DNA of 64,000 bases from Streptomyces sp. NBC_00569 (GTDB lineage: Bacteria; Actinomycetota; Actinomycetes; Streptomycetales; Streptomycetaceae). The stretch spans positions 434,001 to 498,000 of the forward strand of contig NZ_CP107783.1 in NCBI RefSeq assembly GCF_036345255.1. Reading direction: 5' to 3'. The position numbers were made by a program, and so were the translations under genes. Below are positions 1-9,559 of this stretch, piece by piece. The notes beneath the pieces are model-generated. The model ran no database searches. It had not been told where the DNA came from and saw only the letters and a program-made list of their open reading frames with translations. How positions within the stretch are numbered: the stretch's first letter is position 1; every line of letters starts with the position of its first letter.

Positions 1-144
1 CTGGATCAGGTCGTACACACCGGTCAGTGCCGCAGCCGTGAGAGGGGCCGCAGCGAACCACCACCACTCGGACGCCGAGAGAGTGAGCAGCAAACTGCCC
101 AGCGCACAGGCCGTCAACAGCCCCACCGCTGCGAAACGCGTCAT
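1..144 (-). CDS. FMN-binding glutamate synthase family protein, N-terminus only
   Basis: Partial gene running off the left edge; 48 codons are visible from an ATG at 144. The peptide has two hydrophobic segments (about residues 4-20 and 27-40) and then reads TGVYDLIQ, the junction that in GltB-like (YerD-type) FMN-binding glutamate synthase family proteins leads into the catalytic part. These proteins resemble the FMN and Fe-S domain of glutamate synthase large subunit, anchored by N-terminal membrane helices; their physiological substrate is not well established. The call rests on this short junction only, so an unrelated small membrane protein remains possible. Confidence 0.55.
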   Translation of the reverse strand, partial: MTRFAAVGLLTACALGSLLLTLSASEWWWFAAAPLTAAALTGVYDLIQ

Positions 145-756
145 TGGTCCTCGCCGTCCTCGTCCAACTGGTCCGCGGCTCTGGCGAGTCCGCGTCGCTG
201 CCCGGGCCTCCTGTCCGGCAACACCCTCCGGCTGTCCGAGCTCCCCGCCGCTAAACAAACCCGTTCGCACATGGCTGGAATCACGGAGGCGGAAACAGGG
301 GTGACATCCGACCGGAGGGTGGTCGGCGTACCCGGGTGACGGTGGCTGGGGCTGTGGCTGGGGCTGTGGCTGTGGCTGTGGCAGAAGCCTGGAGGAGATC
401 GAGAGGGGGCAGTACGTGGACCGGCACGCGGTGGCAGCCGTAGAAGCCTGCTACACCCTGGCCCAGATGTTCTTCCTCTACACGGCGGTCACGATCGTGC
501 TCCCGCTCATGCCGGCGCCCGGTGCGCCGCCGGATCACCCGTGACTACCACCGGTGGGTCAAGGACCGGACACCGGCTGATGGACTTCCTGAGCTGACAG
601 CGCCAACCCGACACGGCCGTCTCGGCCGTCACGTCTCCCACCGGACCGGGCTTCGAAGACAGGCCGGTTCGACAGCACCGCCGTCAGCGACCCTGCATCG
701 AGCGGCGGCTCGGTCGTCGTCCCCGACGGCGGCGGAACGCTGTGGGCGCTGCGCGT
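145..756. other. gene-poor stretch with simple repeat and a short open frame
   Basis: No convincing gene. A short plus-strand frame (about 391-544) encodes a hydrophobic segment containing AQMFFLYTAVTIVLPLMP but has no good start, because upstream it runs into the simple repeat at 342-382. It may be the tail of a lost membrane protein. Confidence 0.4.
342..382. repeat. simple repeat, units of GTGGCT / GGGGCT
   Basis: About 40 bases made of GTGGCT and GGGGCT hexamers. It interrupts the short hydrophobic frame at 391-544 and could be a product of replication slippage. Confidence 0.7.
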
Positions 757-880
757 GTGACCGTTCCGGCGCGCTGGCAGGAGTGCCACGAGGCGTTGCA
801 CGAGTCCTTTGTGCCGGTGACCAACGCGGGCCTCGACGGCCCCGGCCTCCGCCCTACCGTGAACGGGTGCGCAGCGGCGC
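757..880 (+). pseudogene. AraC-family regulator, N-terminal remnant
   Basis: The translation from about 757 contains RWQECHEALHESFVPV followed by a Gly/Leu-rich strand. This resembles the opening of AraC-type regulators whose N-terminal domain begins with a W-(x)-EAL-xxxFVPL pattern. Similarity stops after about 40 residues, the frame becomes Arg/Gly-rich, and no AraC helix-turn-helix follows before the MFS gene. I read it as a truncated remnant; chance similarity is possible given the short match. Confidence 0.3.
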
Positions 881-900
881 GGAAGGGACCGGGCCGTACG

Positions 901-2124
901 TCATGGAAGGGACCGGGACGTGTGTGTCCCGGCCGTTTCGTATGGTGCCTCGTCCCACCCACGTGTCTCGCCCCTGTCGCGGCGCAGCGCGAGAAGTCCG
1001 GACAACAGCAGCGCTCCGAGCACCGCGCCGGAGGCGGCGGGCCAGCCGCCCACCGTGATCAGGGGCGCGGCGAGCGCGGATCCGACGACACCCGCGAGGA
1101 AGTAGAGGAGCAGGTAGACGCCGCTGAGGCTGCCGCCGCGGTGTGGGTCGATGGCCAGGATGCGGGCCTGGTTGGCGGCCTGTGCGGTGAAGCAGCCCGC
1201 GTCGACGAGGGCCAGGCCCGCCGCGGTGACGGCGGGGTGGTCAAGGCCGGTGCAGAGCAGGGCGGCGCCGGCGGCGGCCGTGCCCATGCTGGTGCAGATC
1301 ACGGCACGAGGGCCGAAGCGGTCGCCGAGGCGCCCGGCGACCGGCAGCGCGGCGAAGCCCAGGGCGCCGGCCAGGCTGTAGAGACCGATGGCGGCGGCGT
1401 CGAGACCGTACGGCGGCTGGGCGAGCCGCACGGTGAGGGCGACCCAGACGAGGCTGAAGGCGAAGTACCAGAGGCTGCCGGCCGCCACGGCGCGGCGCAG
1501 GGCACGGTAACGGCGCAGGAGGCCGGGCAGCGCGGTGAGAGTGGCGAGATAGCTGTGCGTGGGCGCGGGCCGGGCGTCCGGCAGGCGCAGCCACGCGCCG
1601 GCGGCGCACACGAGCACGAGTCCGGCGAAGGCGAGCAGCATTCCGCGCCAGCCGAGCGCATGCGCGAGCGCGCCACCGACGAGGCGGCTCAGCAGGATCC
1701 CCGCGGACATCCCTGCGGCGACCAGCGCGACGGCTGTCCCGCGCCGCTCCCCCGGCACCGCTCGCCCGGCGATGGTCGAGGACTGTGCGCTGACGCTCGC
1801 GCCCGCTCCGATGATCACGTACGCGGCGAGCAGCAGCCACAGCCCCCGCGCGGCAGCGGCCAGGAGCAGGCCGGTCGCCAGCATGGCGAGCTGGCCCGTG
1901 ACGAGGCGGCGAGGCGCCGCGCGGTCGGCGAGCGGAAGCAGAAACGCGAAGCCCACGATGCATCCGACGAGCGCGGCAGTCGTGACGAGGCCGATGGCGG
2001 CCGCCGAGGTGCCGGTGTCACGGGCGACGTCACCGAGCGCGGGCTGGATCGCGTAGTTGTTGGCCAGCGCGATCCCCGCCGTGCAGGCGAGCAGGCCGAC
2101 GGGGCCGCGGGGCGGGCCACTCAC
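901..2124 (-). CDS. MFS transporter (drug-efflux type)
   Basis: A 407-residue integral membrane protein with about twelve hydrophobic segments spread over its length and a basic loop after helix 2 (LADRAAPRRLV), as in 12-TM proton-coupled MFS exporters of the AraJ/YnfM type. The substrate cannot be told from sequence. The GTG start at 2124-2122 overlaps the TGA of the upstream XRE-cupin regulator (GTGA, 4 bases), so the two genes are translationally coupled and the regulator probably controls its own exporter. The C-terminus ends in a short basic and polar tail. No frame damage is visible. Confidence 0.9.
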   Translation of the reverse strand: MSGPPRGPVGLLACTAGIALANNYAIQPALGDVARDTGTSAAAIGLVTTAALVGCIVGFAFLLPLADRAAPRRLVTGQLAMLATGLLLAAAARGLWLLLAAYVIIGAGASVSAQSSTIAGRAVPGERRGTAVALVAAGMSAGILLSRLVGGALAHALGWRGMLLAFAGLVLVCAAGAWLRLPDARPAPTHSYLATLTALPGLLRRYRALRRAVAAGSLWYFAFSLVWVALTVRLAQPPYGLDAAAIGLYSLAGALGFAALPVAGRLGDRFGPRAVICTSMGTAAAGAALLCTGLDHPAVTAAGLALVDAGCFTAQAANQARILAIDPHRGGSLSGVYLLLYFLAGVVGSALAAPLITVGGWPAASGAVLGALLLSGLLALRRDRGETRGWDEAPYETAGTHTSRSLP

Positions 2125-2690
2125 GGCGCGTCCCCGCGCACCAGGACGACCGCGTAACGGCAGTTGTCGCTGGTGGAGTTGATGAAGACGCAGGGTGCGG
2201 GCGGGCCGAGTTCGACGGTGTCGCCGGCGTCCAGCTCGTGCACCGACTCGCCCTCGCGGAAGGTGAGATGGCCGTCGAGCACCCAGATGAGCTGCCGGTG
2301 GAACGCGAAGGCAGCTCCGGGGTACGGGACTTCGGCCCCCGCGGGCAGCAGGATCTCCGCCATCTCGGCCGGAAATCCGGGACCCGAGATCTGCCGTCGT
2401 GCGTAGCCGGTGCCCGGGTCGAGCCATTGGGGCGCCTCGTCGGCGCGCCGCACCCTCCCCGATCCCGCCTCCGGGTCGAGCAGGGTGGCGACGCTCAGCT
2501 GGAACGCCGCCGACAGCTTGCCCAGGACCACGGCGGTCGGGTTGCTCTCGCCTCGCTCGATCCGGTTGATCATCGCCCGCGAGACCCCCGACTCCTGCGC
2601 CAGCTCGACGAGCGTCCAGCGGCGCCGGTCACGCTCCGCGCGGATGCGTGCGCCGATGCGCTCCACCAGAGGGTCTACGATATTGGACAT
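2121..2690 (-). CDS. XRE-family regulator with C-terminal cupin domain
   Basis: A 189-residue one-component regulator. Residues about 9-65 form a lambda-repressor-like HTH (WTLVELAQESGVSRAMINRIE, ending in RGESNPT), and residues about 110-185 form a small cupin sensor domain. This architecture is usual for repressors of adjacent transporters or amine/aldehyde catabolic genes. It overlaps the MFS gene by GTGA, so it is likely co-transcribed with it. The ATG at 2690 lies six bases downstream of a TATAGT hexamer (2702-2697, minus strand), which suggests a leaderless mRNA. The ligand is unknown. Confidence 0.9.
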   Translation of the reverse strand: MSNIVDPLVERIGARIRAERDRRRWTLVELAQESGVSRAMINRIERGESNPTAVVLGKLSAAFQLSVATLLDPEAGSGRVRRADEAPQWLDPGTGYARRQISGPGFPAEMAEILLPAGAEVPYPGAAFAFHRQLIWVLDGHLTFREGESVHELDAGDTVELGPPAPCVFINSTSDNCRYAVVLVRGDAP

Positions 2691-2696
2691 GCATCC

Positions 2697-2704
2697 ACTA
2701 TACG
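2697..2704. promoter_or_regulatory. divergent overlapping -10 elements (TATAGT minus / TATACG plus)
   Basis: On the minus strand TATAGT (2702-2697) is 6 bases before the ATG of the XRE gene. On the plus strand TATACG (2699-2704) is 8 bases before a GTG of the acetyltransferase. The two boxes share bases, so transcription in the two directions should compete. No clear -35 boxes were found. Confidence 0.5.
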
Positions 2705-2712
2705 AGAACAGC

Positions 2713-3210
2713 GTGCGGGCGGTGACGGTCCGCCCTGCACTGCCCAGCGACCTGGACACCGTCCTGGCCATCCGTAACCACGCCATCGAGCACGGCACGG
2801 CACTGTGGACGGACACGCCGCAGTCCCGCGACGAGGGGGCGGCCTGGCTCGGCGCGCATCTGGAGCGCGGTTCGGCGTACGTGGCCGAGCGGGGCGGAGC
2901 CGTCGTGGGATTCGGCGTCTACGGCCCTTGGAAGGACTACTCCGGCTTCCGGCACACCGTCGAGAACTCGGTGTACGTCGCCGAGGGCCACCACGGCCAC
3001 GGCATCGGCTCCGCGCTCCTCGGCACGCTGGTCACCTCCGCCACGGCGGCGGGCCTGCACGTCATGATCGCGGGGATCGAGGCGGGGAACACGGCGTCCG
3101 TCCGCCTCCACGAGCGCCACGGTTTCGAGCACGCCGGCACGGTGCGCGAGGTGGGCACGAAGTTCGGCCGCTGGCTCGATCTGACGCTGATGCGTCTGCA
3201 ACTGAACTGA
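2713..3210 (+). CDS. GNAT family N-acetyltransferase, phosphinothricin acetyltransferase-like
   Basis: About 165 residues with the GNAT fold: VTVRPALPSDLDTVLAIRNH at the N-terminus, a central SVYVAEGHHGHGIGSALL acetyl-CoA loop (motif A, Q/RxxGxG/A type) and a C-terminal region with NTASVRLHERHGFEHAGTV. The latter is typical of the PAT/Bar/MddA subgroup, which acetylates phosphinothricin, methionine sulfone or related amines. The start is uncertain: ATG 2689, GTG 2713 and GTG 2722 are in frame. I chose 2713 because it fits a leaderless transcript from TATACG; PAT relatives usually start at the 2722 position. The ATG at 2689 would overlap the divergent regulator start. Confidence 0.88.
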   Translation: MRAVTVRPALPSDLDTVLAIRNHAIEHGTALWTDTPQSRDEGAAWLGAHLERGSAYVAERGGAVVGFGVYGPWKDYSGFRHTVENSVYVAEGHHGHGIGSALLGTLVTSATAAGLHVMIAGIEAGNTASVRLHERHGFEHAGTVREVGTKFGRWLDLTLMRLQLN

Positions 3211-3373
3211 CCGCATCCCGTACCGCCGGAGCTGGGTGCGCCCCAGCCAGGGTCTCGTTCCCGCGGCGACAGGGGCGGCGCACCACAACCCGGTTCACTG
3301 ACGATGGCCCTGACTTTCCGGGTAGGGGTTCTCATCCGCTCGCAGCCGGCCCCGACTTCTTGACGAACAGCAC

Positions 3374-4149
3374 TCAGAGCGTGGCGCCGGGAAGGGAAAT
3401 GGAGCGGAACATCTTTTCGCCGAGCTGATCCCTGATCAGAGTGTCGATCTCGTTGGCTCTCGGGACATGCACGAAGGGCCTCCATGGATAAATCCGGTCA
3501 TTGATCCAGGGAGTCTTCCAGTCAGTCGTGGCGGTGAAGAAGTTCTGCGCAAACTTCGCTGTGCGAGATCAGGAAATTGCTCCTCGACCTCCAGGCATCC
3601 ACTCACGCACACATCGACATACGACTGAACAATGGGGAATTCCTGACTGGCATACCTGGCCGATGTGCTTCCGAAGTACCAGAAATCCCCGGGCGGCGGG
3701 GCCGATCTGCCATCCAGCATCGTGATGTCGCCGGGAGGGATGCGGATCAGCTTGTACCCCTTCTCCCGCTCGGCGAATGCCCTCAACTCACCGTGCGTCA
3801 CCTGGAAGATCACACCGTTGCAGGTCGACCCCCGATCAGGAAGGGCTCCCAAGTACGTAGGTCCCCAGCTGACTGTGTCGACCCGGTCGTACCAGCCACG
3901 CGTGACACCCTGAACGGAGACCGGAAAAGACTTTCCCGCTTTCGGCCAGGTCTCCTCTCTGGACTCCTTTTGGATCAATGACCCGTATCCGAAAATGTAT
4001 TGACTGCCAGAATCGGATTCCATTACCCCGGGTTTTGTCGAGACCTGCCCTGTGGTGCAACCCGGGGCGGCCGCACCGAGGCCCAGGACCGCAATACCCC
4101 CGAGCACGCTGCGCCGCCCCACTTCGGTCACGCATTTCATGGTCAGCAT
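3374..4149 (-). pseudogene. gamma-glutamylcyclotransferase-like Tat lipoprotein, frameshifted
   Basis: The N-terminus (ATG 4149, alternative 4140) carries GRRSVLGG, a twin-arginine motif, and a lipobox-like AAPGC (Cys about 31). It is followed by YIFGYGSLI, the substrate-loop signature of gamma-glutamylcyclotransferase / AIG2-like folds. The original frame reads on to a strand ending EVEEQFPD. The expected C-terminal part (FFTATTDWKTPWINDRIYP and on to a stop at 3376-3374) is in another frame. The break lies between about 3555 and 3580, near an AGGAAATTG run. The combined length (776 nt) is not a multiple of three. Genuine decay and a sequencing indel are both possible. Base composition here is lower in G+C than in the flanks. 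Confidence 0.75.
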
Positions 4150-4403
4150 GCTTCCGCCCAGACAGCGGGGTGTCGAGAACGACGCGCAGAGCCCTTCGGG
4201 TTGTTGTCCCCACGCAGGCGTTGCGTGTCCTTCGTCCTGACGCACAGCCGACCCGTCCCGCCCCGCACGCCCGGCGATCGAGGCGATCGACGAGGACGAC
4301 AAGTCGGGGATACGTGGAACTCGGGGCTGAGCGACACCTGGTGGCCCGCCCCGCCCCGAGCCCCTGCCCCACCCCCACCCTCAGGCCACGTTCCGGGTGG
4401 CTG

Positions 4404-6686
4404 TCAGGACAGCACGGCCGTGGCGCTACCGGCATGCGTGGTCACCGTCACCCGCACCGGGTCGGCGCCTGCCGGCGGTACGGCGTGGAGTACGCCGTTC
4501 GACAGGATGGTGATTCCGGTGGCGGGTACGCCGTCGAAGTCGACCCGCGTGTCAGGGCCGAAGCCATGGCCCGCCACCAGGACTCCCCCGCCGGCCGCCG
4601 CCTTGTGCGCGTAGCCGACGCCGGGCGCCGTCGATGTCGTCAGGCGCTGCCAGCCGCCCGTCAGCCCGGCCTGCGCGACGGTGTCGGCGGGCAGGTCGGC
4701 GGCGTCCGGTGTGCTGGGGATGGCCCGGTTGCCTTCGATGCGGGTGTCCACCGGTACGGGCGGTGAGCAGTGGAACTCGCCGGTCAGGCCGGACTGCACG
4801 TTCCCGACGTAGTCGAGATGGCCGGTGGTCTGGCAGCCGCCCTGCGCCTGTTTGGCACCCCACTCCAGATTGCCGGTCCAGTTCAGCCACTGTGCCCCGG
4901 CGTCGTCGTACCAGGTGAAGTTGACGTTGCCCTGGTCGTAGGCGACATTGTCCGCCACGGTCAGGCCGTGCGCGATGCTCGCGGCCCGGTCGACCGAACC
5001 ACCGGCCGCCTCGATGGTCTGGCCCTGATGCCCCTCGACGTACACCGCGCCGCCGTCCTTGAGGACCTGCATGTAACGGTGGATCAGGTTGTGGCTGATG
5101 GTGTTGTCGCTGTTGATGTTGGTGGAGTTCTCAGGGTGCGCGGCGTTGTCGACGTGGCCCTGGATGACTCCTGCGGAGATGCCTGTGTAGGGCAGGTCGC
5201 GCAGTTCGTTGTGGGTGACGAGGGTGTGCTGGGTGAAGAAGAGCGTGATGCCGGCCGCGCTCGGGTAGTCGGCACCGGCATGATGGATGAGGTTGTTCGC
5301 CAGGGTGTTGCCCGAGTTGATCTCGCGGTCGTCGGCGCCGGCGTCGGAGGGGTGGGGGTCGGTGGTGCTGCCGAGGATGATGCCGTTCCCCGAGATGTCG
5401 GCGAAGGTGTTGCCTTCGACGGTGTTGTCACGGCTGCCGTGTTCCAGGACGAGTCCGGCCGCGCCGAGATGGGTGAAGGTGTTGCCGCGCAGGACGATGT
5501 TGTGGGCGGCGGTGAACTGCACATTGCCGGGTTGGCGGGTGAGCGCGCCGAACGGGCAGGTGCCCGGTGGCGTGCCGAAGGTGCAGGTGCCCTGCGGCCG
5601 GGCGGGGTCGTCGCCGGTGAGTCGCAAGTTGTCCTGTACGTCGGCGAATCCGGCGGGGCTGCTCGGCTCCAGCCAGGTCGCGTACGCGAAGTCGAGGCCG
5701 GAGAAGGTGAGGTTGCGTACCGGTGCGTCGAGCGTGCCCGTGCCCTTCACCAGGGTGCTCAGGCGCGGCACCTCCACGTCGAGGGACTTGATGTCGGTAC
5801 CGGTGGCGGGGATGTAGTCGAGGACGCCGCGCTCCTGGTCCACGTACCACTGACCGGGATGCAGGAACGGGTAGGCGTTCTCGATGCGGGTCGGCGCCGT
5901 TCCCGCCTTCATCGAGGGCAGGGAGCCCGACGCCTGGGTGAATGTCGGCCGCTTCGTGACGTTGCCCCAACAGGGCTGCTGCATCAGCAGAGTTGGGCTT
6001 TGGGCCGATTCGATGCGGCAGCGTGACTGGGTCCAGGGTCCGTTGCCGCCGGTGTAGACGAACTCGACCCTGCGCAGTGCGTCCGCACCGACGGCGGCGA
6101 GAAGGTCCGGTCCCCAGGTGGCGGGTGTGGTGGTGTAGCCGCCGCTCGACGCCGCGAAGGAGAGATTCAGTTCGCCCGGGGTCGCCTGGGAAATGGGCGC
6201 GCGCTTGCCGTCGACGTAGACCTGACGAGTGTCGAGGCCTTTGGGCAGCGGGGCCTCCCAGATGTTCTTGTCCTTGTCGTGCAGCGTCCAGTGTGTGACC
6301 TTGAGCGCGCCGCTGAGCACCGGATGCGCACCGCGCGCCGCCGTCCACGTGACCCGGTGGGCGCCGCGGCCGGAGTCCTCGGGTCCGAACTCCAGTGGCT
6401 TGTCGAGGCGGTATGTCCCGTCGGCCAGTTCCACCACGACGTCGCGTGCCCGTCCCGACGGGTTCAGATGGCGCACCCGGTCCTTGGCGCCCTCCACCGA
6501 ACACGGATGCCCGGACGAGCATGCCTTGCCGCCGCCGTCGGGAGCGGCATGCAGCACGACGGCAGGCGGTTCACCGGCCGTGGCGGCCCCTGCGGGAAGC
6601 AGGACGCTCGCGAGGGCCGCGGCGACGGCCAGGGGCACAACGGCCCTTCCTTGTCTCAGACTTGGCATGAGCCGGCGGTGGCGCAT
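4404..6686 (-). CDS. secreted right-handed parallel beta-helix protein with C-terminal IPT/TIG-like domain
   Basis: 760 residues. A Sec signal peptide (about 1-38, basic start, hydrophobic core, ATAGEP cleavage zone) is followed by a Cys-containing N-domain. Residues about 330-640 have many short N-x-I/F/V repeats (HNIVLRGNTFTHLGAAGLVL, DNTVEGNTFADISGNGIIL), the pattern of a parallel beta-helix as in pectate-lyase-like and several glycosidase families (for example GH110 or GH136). Residues about 670-760 resemble an IPT/TIG Ig-like domain. The exact enzyme class cannot be assigned. Its ATG overlaps the TGA of the GH20 gene upstream (TGATG), so the two are translationally coupled and probably act on the same glycan outside the cell. 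Confidence 0.85.
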   Translation of the reverse strand: MRHRRLMPSLRQGRAVVPLAVAAALASVLLPAGAATAGEPPAVVLHAAPDGGGKACSSGHPCSVEGAKDRVRHLNPSGRARDVVVELADGTYRLDKPLEFGPEDSGRGAHRVTWTAARGAHPVLSGALKVTHWTLHDKDKNIWEAPLPKGLDTRQVYVDGKRAPISQATPGELNLSFAASSGGYTTTPATWGPDLLAAVGADALRRVEFVYTGGNGPWTQSRCRIESAQSPTLLMQQPCWGNVTKRPTFTQASGSLPSMKAGTAPTRIENAYPFLHPGQWYVDQERGVLDYIPATGTDIKSLDVEVPRLSTLVKGTGTLDAPVRNLTFSGLDFAYATWLEPSSPAGFADVQDNLRLTGDDPARPQGTCTFGTPPGTCPFGALTRQPGNVQFTAAHNIVLRGNTFTHLGAAGLVLEHGSRDNTVEGNTFADISGNGIILGSTTDPHPSDAGADDREINSGNTLANNLIHHAGADYPSAAGITLFFTQHTLVTHNELRDLPYTGISAGVIQGHVDNAAHPENSTNINSDNTISHNLIHRYMQVLKDGGAVYVEGHQGQTIEAAGGSVDRAASIAHGLTVADNVAYDQGNVNFTWYDDAGAQWLNWTGNLEWGAKQAQGGCQTTGHLDYVGNVQSGLTGEFHCSPPVPVDTRIEGNRAIPSTPDAADLPADTVAQAGLTGGWQRLTTSTAPGVGYAHKAAAGGGVLVAGHGFGPDTRVDFDGVPATGITILSNGVLHAVPPAGADPVRVTVTTHAGSATAVLS

Positions 6687-9559
6687 CAGGAGGTCCCCTG
6701 TCGGTCGGTGGCGAGGGCGAACACGTGGATCAGCGGGGTCTTGGCGCCGAGGTACCCCGACGCGGCGGGCAGTGTGACGGAGACAAGGCGCTTGGCCGGG
6801 TCGGCGTCGATGTGGACGGCGTACAACTGCGCTCTACGGATGGTCTGGGCACGGCCGCTGCCGTTGACCTTTCCCGCGTCGGCGGCGATCACGGCGGTGG
6901 CCGCAACCGTCGCGGCGCTCCAGTCGGGCACGGTGACCTCGCTGGTGGCGGTGGTGCCGTCGGCGTAGGTGAGCGTGACGTCGCCCGTGATTCCCGCGGA
7001 CGTCCCGTACGTTCCGGTGACCAGGAGGCCGACGCGGGCCGCATGGCCGGTGAGCGGGATGCGCTGACCGTCGGCCACGGCGTTGTCCCGGTCGGTGGCG
7101 GCGGGCGACGGCAGGGGGAAGGTGAACCCGTCCGCCGAGACCGTGCTGCCCCGCTCGACGCCCGCCGCCGCGAGGCCGTCGGCGGACAGGCTCGACTGCG
7201 CGCCGTCGATGTCGCCGGGCTGCGGATTGCCGTCCTGCGTGATGCCGATGTTGTCGTAGGCCTCGGTCAGGTCCCGCAGCGGCACGGCTGACAGCGCTGA
7301 GCCGCGCACTCTCCGGCCGCCCTCGTCGACGGCGAAGTCGGCTGTCGCCGCGAGACGGTAAGGGCCGGCGTGCGCGGCCTCGTCGGGCGTGACGGTGAAC
7401 CTGACGGTGCGACTCTGACGCGGCGGGACGGTGACGTGCCGCGTCGGAATCGCGTGCGTCAGGGCGGTGTTGTCGCGTGTGTGCCGGGCGGTCAGGCGTA
7501 CCTCGGCGTGGGGTAGGGCCCGGCCTGTCGTGTTCGTCACCTCGGCCTCGACGACGGTGCGGTGCCCCCGCGACAGGTCGCGCGGTGCGCTCACCGTGAC
7601 GCGTACGTCCTGCGGAGCGGCGAGCACCTCCAGTTCGGCCAGGGCGGGCTTGGCCTTCGCGGCGCCGACGAGGCGCACCCACCGGTAGGCGTGCGCGGTG
7701 TCCACGGGCAGCGTCTGCCAGTCGCGGGTCGGCGTCCACTCCACGCTCGTCAGCGTCGTGCACCCACTGTCGGGCCCGGCGGAGCAGCCCTCGATCCTGG
7801 CTCCCACCAGCGAGGAGAGGTCGGCCGTCGACGTGCTGCGGGGCAGCAGCCGCACGGCGGCCGGGCGAACCGCGCCGTGTTCTCCGAGATCGAGTCCGAC
7901 AGCCGCCCCCGCGGTGGCCGCGGCGAACGCGGTCGCCGGGTCGCCGTCCGCGGCGTCAGCCGCACCGTCGGGGCCGTACGCCGTGGCGCTCACCGGCCGG
8001 GAGTCGGGGTCCGTCTGCTCGGGGACGCCGGGAGCGGTCCCGACGGTGTCGGCCGTCCTCTCGTAGTCGAGGTAGCTCGCGAGGCGCGCGCTGCCCCACG
8101 CTGTGGAGGCGAGGATCTGCAGCGGACGCCGCAGGTACGTCAGAGAGTACGCTTCCGGCGCCGTGTACTGGCGGTCGCCCCACTGCGCCATCTCCAGGCC
8201 CTGAACCCGGTCCGAGGTACTCACGGCATACGTGCGGTAGAGCGCGTCGTCGTCCGGGATGTACTGGCCGTTGGCCGTACCCGGCATGGCCTTGGGGACG
8301 ACGTACAGGCGCGAGAACTCGTTGCTCACCACGACGTCGTAGCCCTGGTCGATGAAGGTCTGCTCGTCACCCAGCCACGCCTGGATGCGGATGTCCTTGT
8401 CGACGGTGACCGAGCCCGCTCCCCCGGCCTGCGGCCACCACCCCCAGATCTGCATCTTCTTGCCGTGCCGGGCGAGCAGCGCGTTCAGGTGGTTCTCGTA
8501 CGCGAGGAAGACGTCTTGGGTCCTGGAGTAGCCCTGTGCCTTTGCATACGCGGCGAGTTCGGGGCACTTGTCCTGTGTGGCGGCGCGCGGTGTCTCGTCG
8601 CCGCCGAGGTGGATGACCGGTGAGTCGAAGAGGTCCACGATCTTCTCGGCGAGCCCGTCGAGCCAGGCCACGTTCTGCGGCTTGGTGATGTCGACGGTGA
8701 ACCCGGGGTCGACCCGGGCGGTGTCGATGATCGCGTTCATCGACGCACAGTCCCAGCGCAGGCTCGGACGGTACTTCGACATCGCTGTGGCGTGCCCCGG
8801 GATGTCGAACTCCGGGAGCACCGTGACGTGATAGCGGGCCGCATAGTCCTGCACGGCGCGGAGATCGGCGGGGGTGTACGACTGCGCCGCCGCGAGCCCT
8901 TCGTAGCCGGGCAGGTCGAGCCGGAAGAACTCCGAGTCGGTCAGGTGCCAGTGCAGGGTGTTGAACTTCATCCAGGCCAGCTGACGAATCGTCTGCTGGA
9001 TGGACTCCACGGACCAGTAGGTGCGCGCGGTGTCGATCATCAGTCCTCGAGTCCGCTGCGCGGGGGTGTCGCGGGTGGCACCGACCGGAAGCGAGGCATG
9101 GTCATCGGAGGTCTTCAGCATCTGCTCGACCGACTGCTCCGCGTAGAACACCCCGGCCGGCCCGTCACCGGAGAGCCGGACCGAGTTCCGGCTCACGTCG
9201 ATCCCGAACCCCTCACCGTCGCCGTCGCGCGCCGTGACCTCGATGTCGCCCTTGCGCGCCCCGCCACCGACGACGACCGCCGGTCGCCGGACGCCCAGTG
9301 CGGCCAGGTCGTCGGCGAACGTACGCGCATCGGAGACCAGTCGGGAGCCGGGCGCGCCGTCGACGACGATCCGCGACAGCGGGGTCAGCGTGAACTGGCC
9401 GCTTCCCGCTGACCAGTTCCGCAGAGGCGGTACCACTGCAGGGGCGGCAGTGACCTGCGCAGGAGCCGCCGCGGAGGCGCTGCCGGGGGCCAACAACGCC
9501 CCGATGACCGAGATCGCGGCCGCAGCCGCTCCTATCAACCGACCTGCCCTGCGCGGCAC
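6686..9559 (-). CDS. GH20 beta-N-acetylhexosaminidase, multidomain, secreted
   Basis: 957 residues from GTG 9559, chosen because AGGTGG-type Shine-Dalgarno (plus-strand ACCTCC 9566-9571) lies 6 bases upstream. A twin-Arg-containing signal (VPRRAGRLIG..., Ala-rich core) is followed by a GH20b-like domain, then the GH20 catalytic barrel with HLGGDETP, holding the Asp321-Glu322 pair that stabilises the oxazolinium intermediate and acts as acid/base. After residue about 500 come an F5/8C-like discoidin domain, a NEW3-type alpha-galactosidase-associated beta domain and a further C-terminal beta domain (NIGITQDGNP...). It should release terminal GlcNAc/GalNAc, or a lacto-N-biose unit, from extracellular glycans. 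Overlaps the beta-helix gene by TGATG. Confidence 0.93.
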   Translation of the reverse strand: MPRRAGRLIGAAAAAISVIGALLAPGSASAAAPAQVTAAPAVVPPLRNWSAGSGQFTLTPLSRIVVDGAPGSRLVSDARTFADDLAALGVRRPAVVVGGGARKGDIEVTARDGDGEGFGIDVSRNSVRLSGDGPAGVFYAEQSVEQMLKTSDDHASLPVGATRDTPAQRTRGLMIDTARTYWSVESIQQTIRQLAWMKFNTLHWHLTDSEFFRLDLPGYEGLAAAQSYTPADLRAVQDYAARYHVTVLPEFDIPGHATAMSKYRPSLRWDCASMNAIIDTARVDPGFTVDITKPQNVAWLDGLAEKIVDLFDSPVIHLGGDETPRAATQDKCPELAAYAKAQGYSRTQDVFLAYENHLNALLARHGKKMQIWGWWPQAGGAGSVTVDKDIRIQAWLGDEQTFIDQGYDVVVSNEFSRLYVVPKAMPGTANGQYIPDDDALYRTYAVSTSDRVQGLEMAQWGDRQYTAPEAYSLTYLRRPLQILASTAWGSARLASYLDYERTADTVGTAPGVPEQTDPDSRPVSATAYGPDGAADAADGDPATAFAAATAGAAVGLDLGEHGAVRPAAVRLLPRSTSTADLSSLVGARIEGCSAGPDSGCTTLTSVEWTPTRDWQTLPVDTAHAYRWVRLVGAAKAKPALAELEVLAAPQDVRVTVSAPRDLSRGHRTVVEAEVTNTTGRALPHAEVRLTARHTRDNTALTHAIPTRHVTVPPRQSRTVRFTVTPDEAAHAGPYRLAATADFAVDEGGRRVRGSALSAVPLRDLTEAYDNIGITQDGNPQPGDIDGAQSSLSADGLAAAGVERGSTVSADGFTFPLPSPAATDRDNAVADGQRIPLTGHAARVGLLVTGTYGTSAGITGDVTLTYADGTTATSEVTVPDWSAATVAATAVIAADAGKVNGSGRAQTIRRAQLYAVHIDADPAKRLVSVTLPAASGYLGAKTPLIHVFALATDRQGTS

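Noticed and set aside
742..2157. Long plus-strand open frame of 471 codons opposite the MFS gene.
   Set aside because: It is the antisense shadow of the transporter; composition is Gly/Arg/Glu-rich and no family is recognised beyond the first AraC-like piece.
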